In this document: one piece after another, positions 1 through 7,252 of the stretch
How positions within the stretch are numbered: position 1 is the stretch's first letter
How the letters are laid out: every line of letters begins with the position of its first letter
DNA from: Vallitalea pronyensis
Lineage (GTDB): Bacteria; Bacillota; Clostridia; Lachnospirales; Vallitaleaceae
Assembly (NCBI RefSeq): GCF_018141445.1
Contig: NZ_CP058649.1
Coordinates: forward strand, 3,677,001-3,741,000
Direction of reading: 5' to 3'
Length of the DNA: 64,000 nucleotides
Made by a program: the position numbers and the translations under genes
The notes under the pieces: model-generated
The model's database searches: none
What the model was told of the DNA's origin: nothing
What the model saw: only the letters and a program-made list of their open reading frames with translations

Positions 1-758
1 GGCATATCCATGCAATAACCCTGCTCAAACACATAGTTATGCTTAGTAGCTATATCTTGATACTTACTAAGGTAGCAAGCCAATGCTCCATTAGATGTAC
101 CTGTAGCCGACTCTTCTTCAATACCACAAACAGGAGCAAAATTTCTACATTGAGCTGATGCCTGATGGCTTGTTTCCGTTGTAAAGCTATGGATTCCTGT
201 TACTTGATACTTCTTACTAAGCTGTACGATGGCTTCATATTTAGGTTGTAACTGTTTCAAATGCTGTAAGCTTTTAATAGGCAACATGATATCTCTCATT
301 CCTGTTGTGACAACCTGAATAGGCAGCTTCGTATTTATATAATCGTGGTATGTACCTTGAAAGCATTTTTCTATTTCTTGGACCATTACCCTTTCACAAA
401 ATTGAGGCTTATTTTGTTCCATATAGACTTGGTTTTGTAGGATGATTACTTTCAATACCCCTGCTTTCGTTTCTTGGGTAAATTCTCCCTCACCCACACG
501 CTTAAGGTCTCGAAGCAAATTGTAAGTTGCAATGGTAGCGTGTCCACACAAATCCACTTCTTCAGTGGGTGTAAAAAATCTGCATTTATAATCCGCTACA
601 TCCGATGGCAACACAAATGCCGTTTCTGAATAACCCACTTCCTTTGCTATCTTTTGCATGTCTATTTCACTCAGTTGCTCACCGTCTATCACTACACCTG
701 CTGGATTTCCTCCTGTTTGATTAATGGTGAAGCCGCTCATATGGTATAATTTATACAT
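1..758 (-). CDS. PhzF family isomerase (3' end outside window)
   Basis: The ORF is open to the left window edge, so the C-terminal end is missing; about 252 residues are present. The start ATG at 756-758 follows an AAGGAGTAG ribosome binding site. The protein begins MYKLYHMSGFTINQTGGNPAG, the usual PhzF/DAP-epimerase-like opening. It carries the ETAFV segment with the family's acidic catalytic residue, the signature FFTPTEEVDLCGHATIA, and near the visible end a GIEEESATGTSNGALACYL stretch corresponding to the second-half EDPATGSA-type motif. PhzF proteins are cytosolic isomerases of two related alpha/beta barrels; substrates outside phenazine synthesis are mostly unknown. The family call is firm, but a phenazine role is not implied because no other phz gene is nearby. 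Confidence 0.9.
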   Translation of the reverse strand, partial: MYKLYHMSGFTINQTGGNPAGVVIDGEQLSEIDMQKIAKEVGYSETAFVLPSDVADYKCRFFTPTEEVDLCGHATIATYNLLRDLKRVGEGEFTQETKAGVLKVIILQNQVYMEQNKPQFCERVMVQEIEKCFQGTYHDYINTKLPIQVVTTGMRDIMLPIKSLQHLKQLQPKYEAIVQLSKKYQVTGIHSFTTETSHQASAQCRNFAPVCGIEEESATGTSNGALACYLSKYQDIATKHNYVFEQGYCMDM

Positions 759-942
759 TTTTCTACTCCTTATTGTGACTATTTCTTATAATCATGAGGT
801 TATAAGAGTCGGATGATTCGGATGAAATGCTCATGTCATACTATTAATCCTTATTGTTATATATGTGTCAAGTCCGTATGGATATATTGTAACACAAATA
901 CGACTCTATAGACCATGAATGTGCGTTTAGTCAATATTGGAT

Positions 943-1227
943 ATGCAGGCATTAATAAACGATCGCATAGTTGTAGGTAGAAAAACGAGAGAAACCCTAA
1001 GAGGTTTTACATCTGATGATATGAAAAGAAGGTTTGATAAAGACAGCATACAACGTATAGTCAAAACGAAGGTGCTGTCTTAAATGTAGAGGGAGCCCGT
1101 TGGCTTATTGACTTTTGGGGCAGGAAAAATGTAGCCGGCATTCTATTAATGCCAGGAACACGGCATCATGTGGTTCATCTTAATAAATCCTTTAGAGCTA
1201 AGAAGAAGGCTAAACTAAAACAGCCAC
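943..1227 (+). pseudogene. Possible decayed gene remnant
   Basis: The stretch between the PhzF gene and the DUF4489 gene holds two short plus-strand reading frames. The first runs from ATG 943 to a stop at 1083 (46 residues, basic). The second, in another frame, reads about 1045-1227 with sequence such as VEGARWLIDFWGRKNVAGILL and has no good start. Together they look like a frameshifted fragment of one protein of unknown family. No ribosome binding site supports either, and the 3' end meets the convergent DUF4489 gene. It could be chance. Confidence 0.25.
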
Positions 1228-2675
1228 TATCCTTCTTGAAGCAAGGCAGCCATTCTTCCATTGCTAACGCTTACAGAAATATCGCCTTCTGTTATGTCTA
1301 CAGGCTTAACAGTCACGAAGTAATCACAGCAAGAAGGACAATTTATACGATCGCAATAAATGAAATCAAACGAATTAGTTGATTGATCAATAATTCTAAA
1401 GTCTATTCGAGATATAAACCAGATACCTAATGATATAGGTTCACTATTATTGCATACTCTAAATAATTCATATCGCAATTGGGCATTTCCTTCATCCACA
1501 AGATTTTCAAAACTTACAATACTTGAAAACTCAATATTGACAGTGGGCTTGCACAAACAGCTTGTATCGATTGCTATATGGGCTAACTGAAAAGCTGGAT
1601 CACTCGATGAAGTAAATGTTGTACTTCCTACACCCCTACCACATTCTAGTGCTAAATTTTTAGCCTTATCAATATTTGGCTTATTCTTGTTAAACGTATC
1701 TTTCATATGATTATTCTCATGTAAATCTGATGTTGATAACTGAGTGATTGCTGTTATTCTGGCATTATCAACGGTTACACCTAAATAAATGCCTGGGGCT
1801 CCCACATCTAACTGAATGCCTCTAACAGTCACAAAATATTCATAACATCCTGAAGAGACCATTTTATCGCAAAAGATAAAACTAAACGCATTATCAATAG
1901 CGGATGGTACATTTGTGTTGGTTCTCTCAAATCTCCAAACACCGAGACTTAAGGGAATACCATCATCACATACTCGGAACAATTCAAATTCTAAAAGAAC
2001 ATTTTGTACCCTAAACGCACTACTAATAACACTAGAAAACTCAATGAACACATCTGGTTTAAATAAACAGGATGTATCTGTTGCAACGTGGGCTATTGTC
2101 ACAGGTGCTTGTGCTATGGTTGCCTGTCTAAAAACCACACTGCCATTTCCTTGACCGCATATTAAATCCATATCACAACAACTATAGGAAACGTCAGTTT
2201 GTATAAATGCAGCGATTCTTCCATTGCTTACTGTTACCAATGCTTCATTGACTTCAACAAGTGTAACTTGTACAAAATAGTCACAACATGCAGCAAGGTC
2301 TATATCTTCACAATAGATAAAACTAAAGGATTCTTCTTGTTCCTCAAAAACCACAGGAGCGCTTCCAACCTCTTCATACATCCAAGTACCCAAGGCTTGT
2401 GGTTGTTTGTTACAACCTACTCTAAATAATTCATAGCGTAAGCGAATTGTAGCCCCGCTCGCTAATGCCTCCATTTTTACAAGACTAGAAAATTTTATTA
2501 AAATCTCTGATTTATGTAAAAAAGCTTTATCAATTGTTACATAAGCTAATTGATGTGGCATATCATCAACAGATGTAAAGGTTCTGCTTCCAGTTCCTTG
2601 ACCACATGTTAGACACACTTTTTTATGTCCATTTTTACTACAGTAATCATTTATCATGTATATCCCTCCATCCAT
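1227..2675 (-). CDS. Triple-domain DUF4489 protein
   Basis: This 482-residue protein consists of three tandem copies of one domain of about 145 residues. Each copy starts with a (L)xCGxGxGSxxFxS segment, followed by A-H/Y-V-x-I/T-D-T/K-x-x-L-x-K-P, then FSS, a YELFRV(C) segment, a W(x)FER-like strand, a FIYCD segment and C(C)xYFVTV, and ends in V-SNGR-A. This matches the clostridial DUF4489 family as I recall it; its function is unknown. There is no signal peptide. The copies are separated near residues 160 and 320, with a polar linker before the third. The ATG at 2675 follows GGAGGGATATAC. It is divergent from a single-domain homologue, suggesting duplication and shared control. Conserved cysteines suggest disulphides or metal binding, which is inference. 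Confidence 0.8.
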   Translation of the reverse strand: MDGGIYMINDYCSKNGHKKVCLTCGQGTGSRTFTSVDDMPHQLAYVTIDKAFLHKSEILIKFSSLVKMEALASGATIRLRYELFRVGCNKQPQALGTWMYEEVGSAPVVFEEQEESFSFIYCEDIDLAACCDYFVQVTLVEVNEALVTVSNGRIAAFIQTDVSYSCCDMDLICGQGNGSVVFRQATIAQAPVTIAHVATDTSCLFKPDVFIEFSSVISSAFRVQNVLLEFELFRVCDDGIPLSLGVWRFERTNTNVPSAIDNAFSFIFCDKMVSSGCYEYFVTVRGIQLDVGAPGIYLGVTVDNARITAITQLSTSDLHENNHMKDTFNKNKPNIDKAKNLALECGRGVGSTTFTSSSDPAFQLAHIAIDTSCLCKPTVNIEFSSIVSFENLVDEGNAQLRYELFRVCNNSEPISLGIWFISRIDFRIIDQSTNSFDFIYCDRINCPSCCDYFVTVKPVDITEGDISVSVSNGRMAALLQEG

Positions 2676-2934
2676 CTAACTTTTTATTACAAAGCTTGCT
2701 CTTATACCTATAATACATAATATACATCTTCAGATAACAAGTGACTAACTTGTACTAAATTTTCATGAAGTCGTCATGTATTCTATAAAATGCTTGGCAC
2801 ATAGTTTTATGAATAACATAACATGTACTATAAGCAAGAAGCTGTATAACATTCATTGTGTCAGCTAATTTCTTGTAAAAGGTTATATTCTTGTTAGAGT
2901 GAAAATTATTTTTTATAAGGAGGTGAAATATGTC

Positions 2935-3534
2935 GTGTCAGGGTATATAAAGTGTAATAAGGACTATAAAAATGATTGTTGTTGCAGTAAAGAAAAAGAT
3001 TGTGCTGTATGCAAACCATTAAGTCCATGTCCTAAGAAAATATTATTAGAATGCGGTACAACAGGTAGTACAATGATGTTTACAGCTACTGGTCAAACAT
3101 TTACAGCGGCTCATGTTGCTGTCGATACATCATGTTTTTGCAAACCTCATATAGACCTTATGTTTACCAGTCAGGTTAGTGCAGTATTAACCCCTATTGC
3201 TGATGTCAATCAAATTGTTGATGCAGAAGTTGTTTTGCTATATGAATTGGTATGTAAACGTAATGGAGGAAGTGAAATAACAATCGGTAGTTGGACTTTT
3301 AGAAGATTTTTTTCCGCAGCTTTAATTAGTACAACTGGTGAAGTGCCACAAGCATTAGAAACTACGGACACCTTTAGCTTTAATACATGTATGTGTGCAT
3401 CACCTTGTACAGGATGTACAGATTATTCCGTAAGAGTCACTGCTGTAACAGTAAGCCAAGACAGTACGTTAACTAATAATGCAAGTGCAACTGTTTCCAT
3501 GGGACAACTTGTAGCCAAAGTTCAAAACTGTTAG
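2935..3534 (+). CDS. Single-domain DUF4489 protein
   Basis: About 199 residues, with one DUF4489 domain: LLECGTTGSTMMFTA, AHVAVDTSCFCKPHIDLMF, LLYELVC, a W-T-F-R-R strand, CTDYSVRVTAV and a terminal ATVSMGQLVAKVQ. The N-terminus is cysteine-rich (DCCCSKEKDCAVC). The start is uncertain. The frame is open back to GTG 2899, but the AAGGAGG ribosome binding site (2917-2923) lies inside that extension. The ideally spaced ATG at 2930 is out of frame and gives only MSCQGI before a stop. The in-frame GTG at 2935 is the best conventional choice. A one-base frameshift after an original MSCQ start is the alternative. It is divergent from the triple-domain DUF4489 gene. Function unknown. Confidence 0.75.
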   Translation: MSGYIKCNKDYKNDCCCSKEKDCAVCKPLSPCPKKILLECGTTGSTMMFTATGQTFTAAHVAVDTSCFCKPHIDLMFTSQVSAVLTPIADVNQIVDAEVVLLYELVCKRNGGSEITIGSWTFRRFFSAALISTTGEVPQALETTDTFSFNTCMCASPCTGCTDYSVRVTAVTVSQDSTLTNNASATVSMGQLVAKVQNC

Positions 3535-3758
3535 TTGTCATTAAGTCTCTTGTTTACCCTATTATGTTAAATTTTTTCAGAATCATCCATCATCATCAAA
3601 GTCATACGTTAGGTTAAAGTTAATGCTATACGTTTCCAGAAAAACAACCCTATTTTTCAATGCAATCGTCTATTCTTTTTCACCTATTTTCGTCATAATA
3701 ATAATGTATATAACTGGGACTAGTGAAAAATGATTGCATTCCAATAACTTGTTCCAAA

Positions 3759-3801
3759 AAAAGACCAAGTAGTGGCATTGTATTTACACTAACTGGTCTT
3801 T
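3759..3801. terminator. Bidirectional hairpin terminator
   Basis: AAAGACCA and TGGTCTTT arms, extended by AGTAGTG/CACT pairing, enclose a short loop and are flanked by A and T/C runs. It lies in the 319-base gap between the DUF4489 gene (+) and the patatin-like gene (-), which converge here. Apart from this hairpin the gap holds only AT-rich sequence without a gene. Confidence 0.6.
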
Positions 3802-3853
3802 CCCCTCTATTACAATAAATAGCTGATCCTACTTTACGCATTAACTCAACTCA

Positions 3854-4654
3854 CTAGATAAAAGTTTTTAAGCTACTCAAAAGCTTCGTTGTGTCTGTAT
3901 ACCCTAATGACATTTTCATTTCAACATCTGCTTTTTTAAGGTTTAAAACACCTGTTTTAAAATCACCTAAAGACTGGGATGGTATAATTGGAACGATTGG
4001 TACTGCTGAATTAATTTTTAATAAATTCATATCCTTCAAATCCAATACAATGGCAATTATCAGGTCACAATCACTTTGTATAACTGGTTCTAGAGGTACA
4101 TTATTCGTAACCCCACCATCAACATAATAATGATTACCAATGTATACAGCACTAAATATTCCAGGTATGGACGTTGAGGACAGTATAGCATTTTTAGCTT
4201 TTTCCTTATCCATTTTCATGATATTAAAGAATTCTGCAGTTGGCGTTTTGGATACTTGTGTGGAACAAACATAAAAGTTTTCATATTTATTAGCTGTATT
4301 TAAAAGCTTATAAATCCCATCCTGTATGCATGTTTCGTCAAATTTACTGGCACTACTAACAAGCTGCTCACAATAGCTTGGATCCATAAAGGCAGTATAT
4401 ACAGAATTATAATCCTGTAACGTTAATTTTGACATAAGTTCTGAGGATTGAATGCCTATCTTTTGTTCCATGTTGAGCCAAATATCTGCTGCTTTGTTAA
4501 CGTCAACGGATGCCATTAGTAATGTATTTATAGCACCAATGGATGTTCCTGCTACAACATCAAATTTTAGATTAAACTCCTCAAAAGCTTTCCACGCACC
4601 TATTTGATAAGCTCCCTTTCCACCACCACCTGATAAGACTAATCCTATTCTCAT
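3854..4654 (-). CDS. Patatin-like phospholipase
   Basis: About 266 residues and a typical RssA/patatin-like hydrolase of the cytosol or inner membrane face. Visible motifs are the N-terminal oxyanion-hole loop LVLSGGGGKGAYQIG, the nucleophile elbow GTSIG (serine near residue 40) and the catalytic aspartate in DGGVTNNVPLEP. The Ser-Asp dyad is therefore intact. The family hydrolyses acyl esters of phospholipids. Start: an upstream GTG (4663) would overlap the GAGGTG ribosome binding site, so the ATG at 4654 is preferred. It is alone in its transcript as far as can be seen, 180 bases from the peptidase gene upstream. The natural substrate cannot be read from the sequence. Confidence 0.9.
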   Translation of the reverse strand: MRIGLVLSGGGGKGAYQIGAWKAFEEFNLKFDVVAGTSIGAINTLLMASVDVNKAADIWLNMEQKIGIQSSELMSKLTLQDYNSVYTAFMDPSYCEQLVSSASKFDETCIQDGIYKLLNTANKYENFYVCSTQVSKTPTAEFFNIMKMDKEKAKNAILSSTSIPGIFSAVYIGNHYYVDGGVTNNVPLEPVIQSDCDLIIAIVLDLKDMNLLKINSAVPIVPIIPSQSLGDFKTGVLNLKKADVEMKMSLGYTDTTKLLSSLKTFI

Positions 4655-4844
4655 ATTTCTCACCTCTTAAACTTTTTCTATGTTATTTAGTATTGGATAT
4701 GTTTGTAGAAATTATCAATTCCAAATAATAGTTATATGCATATAGAGATTAATCAAATAGGTCACATACAAAAAATAATGATATTACTTTCAAATTTTGA
4801 ACATATGAGAAATATTTTAGAGTACTGCTTATCATAGATGTTGA

Positions 4845-5585
4845 TTAATTTATATTGAAAAGTCTATCAATACTTTTATATTCATTAATATTAGTTAGTT
4901 CATCATGTATAAGGTTATCTTCAACTTTATATATCCTATAAGCCTTTGATGATTTATCTGACTTAATAATCCTAAATTCATCACTCTTAAAATCAATTGC
5001 ACAATTATTTTCTATAGCTATACCAACTTCAGATGACTCTTGAACCATCTTATCAAATTCTTCTAAACGATTATCCTCATTATAATGTGGACAATGTAAT
5101 CCTGGTATTAAACCTAAGGCTTTTAGTCTAATATAAGGTGATTTCACACCTTGCTCATATGTATTTGAATCACTTTGACCACTCTCAAACCAACAAATTG
5201 AACCTGCGCTTAATCCGCTTAATACTACGCCTTTCTCATATGCTTCTTTTAAAGATTTATCTACTGAATATTGTTTCCATACTTGTAGCATACGTTTCGT
5301 GTTACCACCACCTACATAAATTATATCTGTATTTAATATCATTTCCCTTGCTTCATCACTAGATGTTTGATTGTTTAAAAGATATAACGTCTTTACTTTG
5401 CAACCGAGTTTTTGACCGTATAACTTTTGAATACTTTCAACATATCCCTGTGGTTCACCACTTGCAGTTGGTATAAAAAGTATTTCAGGTACTTCCTTGT
5501 TAGCTGCCAATACAATTTCCTTATCAATAGCAAGTGTTTCATCATATCTTATTTCTCCTCCGCCAATTGCTATAATTCTTTTCAA
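4845..5585 (-). CDS. Peptidase E-like protein (family S51)
   Basis: 246 residues. Class I glutamine-amidotransferase-like fold with a serine nucleophile: the IIYVGGGNTKRMLQ segment and the GLSAGSICW nucleophile elbow (Ser near residue 127) are the family signatures, followed by a LGLIPGLHCPHYNED segment carrying the candidate catalytic histidine. Family S51 peptidases E split Asp-X dipeptides in the cytosol; several homologues are cyanophycinases, so the exact substrate is open. The start codon is probably TTG at 5585 after AAAGGGG. It stands alone between a 189-base upstream AT-rich spacer and the patatin gene. Confidence 0.85.
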   Translation of the reverse strand: MKRIIAIGGGEIRYDETLAIDKEIVLAANKEVPEILFIPTASGEPQGYVESIQKLYGQKLGCKVKTLYLLNNQTSSDEAREMILNTDIIYVGGGNTKRMLQVWKQYSVDKSLKEAYEKGVVLSGLSAGSICWFESGQSDSNTYEQGVKSPYIRLKALGLIPGLHCPHYNEDNRLEEFDKMVQESSEVGIAIENNCAIDFKSDEFRIIKSDKSSKAYRIYKVEDNLIHDELTNINEYKSIDRLFNIN

Positions 5586-5796
5586 AGCTATACCCCTTTC
5601 TAATTAGTTGAATCGTTAACGCTCAATGAAAATTATTAGAAATATACACAGTGTTAATAATAAATACTTTAATGCCATTAGGATAAATCCAATGTTACTT
5701 GCCATATCTATAAACATGAAATAATTTCATTTTATCATCCATAAGCTTATTCCTTTATTATATAAATAGTCGCTCAATCCATATACAATGTATCAG

Positions 5797-6138
5797 TTAA
5801 TTTGCAAATATTGTATGCTTAACTTTCCATTTTTCTAACGAAATACCTACCCATAAACCATATATCCCAAGTGTGATAATGCTTAATAATAACCACTTTA
5901 TCCAATTTCCAAAAAGCCCTACTGCTGAACCTGTAAATTTAAGCCTTCTCCCTTCAATGACTGTATGGTTTATTCTCCACCCATAGACCATGCATAACGC
6001 CCACGGGTAACAAATACCAAGAGTAAATGTTGTTACTAATGCCCCTAATATTCTCCAACCAATTAGCTGTAATAATCCACCATCAAAGTATGATTTACCA
6101 TCATTATGTACACTTACATTAATCGCTACATCTGTCAT
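5797..6138 (-). CDS. DUF898 (YjgN-like) membrane protein
   Basis: 113 residues, with two clear membrane segments (about 23-50 and 78-100). It contains the GLLQLIGWRILGALVTTFTLG start and the C-terminal LGIYGLWVGISLEKWKVKHT typical of short DUF898 proteins. Function unknown; the family is thought to be integral membrane. The start ATG at 6138 follows ATGGAGGCG. Shorter than E. coli YjgN, but this small form is common in Firmicutes. Confidence 0.8.
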   Translation of the reverse strand: MTDVAINVSVHNDGKSYFDGGLLQLIGWRILGALVTTFTLGICYPWALCMVYGWRINHTVIEGRRLKFTGSAVGLFGNWIKWLLLSIITLGIYGLWVGISLEKWKVKHTIFAN

Positions 6139-6314
6139 AATACGCCTCCATTATGAATAATAATTATATGGATTGAACCACTACAATACATAATTATATT
6201 TTAATAATAACAGATAATTCGTTATTGAACAAATGGGTAATGGTTAACGAAAACTATTCAAGCATGCTCTAAATAGTGTGCATATTAATATACACAAACC
6301 CTACATAATTTAAA

Positions 6315-6336
6315 GAGCCTACCCATAGGTAGACCC
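6315..6336 (-). terminator. Terminator downstream of the SH3 gene
   Basis: Read on the minus strand, GGGTCTACC-TAT-GGGTAGGCTC forms a nine-pair stem including two G-U pairs, then CTTTAAATT. It lies about 50 bases beyond the stop codon of the secreted SH3 protein. Confidence 0.5.
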
Positions 6337-6386
6337 TTTTTATGTACTATCATTTTTTTAGTATTTAAAAACGCTATTGTATTACA

Positions 6387-6665
6387 TTATCCTATGGGTC
6401 CTAAATATTCCACAGCTACCCAACCATGAAGGTTATCATCCCAGATTTCAACCCAATTATAACCGTCAGATGGAGTTGAACCAGAGAGCACTTGAACTCT
6501 ATCTCCTTCATAAAGTTTGCCTATAACACTGTGGCTTAGCCCAGGACCACTTCTTACATTTAACACATCAGCAGTTACAGTAGCAAACTGAGCTGCTGAT
6601 ACTGGTATAGAAGTTGCTGAAACTAACAGTATTAAGCAAATTGATAAAGTTAGTATTTTTTTCAT
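6387..6665 (-). CDS. Secreted bacterial SH3 domain protein
   Basis: 92 residues: a signal peptide (MKKILTLSICLILL, ending near PVSA-AQ) and one SH3_3-type domain with the diagnostic LNVRSGPGLSHSVIGKLYEGDRVQVL and a terminal W-V-x-V-E-Y-L. Such domains bind cell-wall peptides. There is no catalytic module, so it may be a wall-associated binding protein. An upstream GTG at 6674 overlaps the AGGAGGTG ribosome binding site, so the ATG at 6665 is the start. It is transcribed alone. Confidence 0.85.
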   Translation of the reverse strand: MKKILTLSICLILLVSATSIPVSAAQFATVTADVLNVRSGPGLSHSVIGKLYEGDRVQVLSGSTPSDGYNWVEIWDDNLHGWVAVEYLGPIG

Positions 6666-6846
6666 ATTTATCACCTCCTTATACTTATATTATACAATAT
6701 TTCCAGTTAATTTATTGTCATATTTTGTTTTATTTATTAATTCTAATAATATTTTAATAATTGTAATAATATAATTAATTGTTCATCTCTTTTTTAGTCG
6801 TATTACTATGCTTTTATTTACTAAGTAATTTTTTTGTTCAAATAAA

Positions 6847-6884
6847 AAGAGCCTATCTAAAAAATATATATAGACTCTTTCTTA
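6847..6884 (-). terminator. Terminator of the small peptide ORF
   Basis: On the minus strand GAGTCTAT and ATAGGCTC arms (eight pairs, one G-U) are followed by TTTTTATTT. It begins a few bases after the stop of the 24-residue ORF at 6889-6963, which supports that ORF being a transcription unit. Confidence 0.55.
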
Positions 6885-6888
6885 TTTA

Positions 6889-6963
6889 CTAATTAGTTTT
6901 AGTATTTATTCTCCTACTCTCTACAAATTCATAAAACCCCTCTTTAATGAACCCAATCAACAA
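6889..6963 (-). CDS. Possible 24-residue peptide
   Basis: A TTG start at 6963 lies eight bases after a perfect AAAGGAGG ribosome binding site (6972-6979). The ORF encodes (M)LIGFIKEGFYEFVESRR... (24 residues), and a terminator hairpin follows at once. The peptide has an amphipathic, partly hydrophobic N-terminal half and a basic end. No family is recognised; a small regulatory or membrane-active peptide is conceivable. The evidence is only the good translation signal, the tight terminator and isolation between two hairpins. Confidence 0.4.
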   Translation of the reverse strand: MLIGFIKEGFYEFVESRRINTKTN

Positions 6964-6994
6964 TTCGTTTGCCTCCTTTCTACAAAAATATATA

Positions 6995-7035
6995 CGAAAA
7001 AAGAGCAAAATTTAATTATATCTGCTCTTTTTTCG
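6995..7035. terminator. Bidirectional hairpin terminator
   Basis: A perfect 13-base inverted repeat, CGAAAAAAGAGCA and its complement, separated by 15 bases, gives a stem with A/T tracts on both sides. It lies 218 bases beyond the GH31 stop codon on the minus strand. The sequence between (7036-7252) has no convincing gene, only a short broken minus-strand frame. Confidence 0.6.
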
Positions 7036-7252
7036 TTAGTGGGGCTTTTATTTTTCAACAGCACCTTTACTTATAAGGATTTTACACTTGTGAAATTGAC
7101 ATTAACAGCCCTTTTCAATCCTTCGAGTTATAATGATATTGGGTGGTTGATGATGAAGTTTCCAAAATCTACTTTTTTCCACCCTACGGATGTAATATAC
7201 ATATCTCCACGTTTAGCCTTATTATGCTGGAAAAAAATTATTTTTGTTTTAT

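Noticed and set aside
2790..2806. TGGCACATAGTTTTAT upstream of the DUF4489 gene, possible sigma-54 promoter
   Set aside because: The -24 half matches, but the -12 half reads TTTA rather than TTGC.
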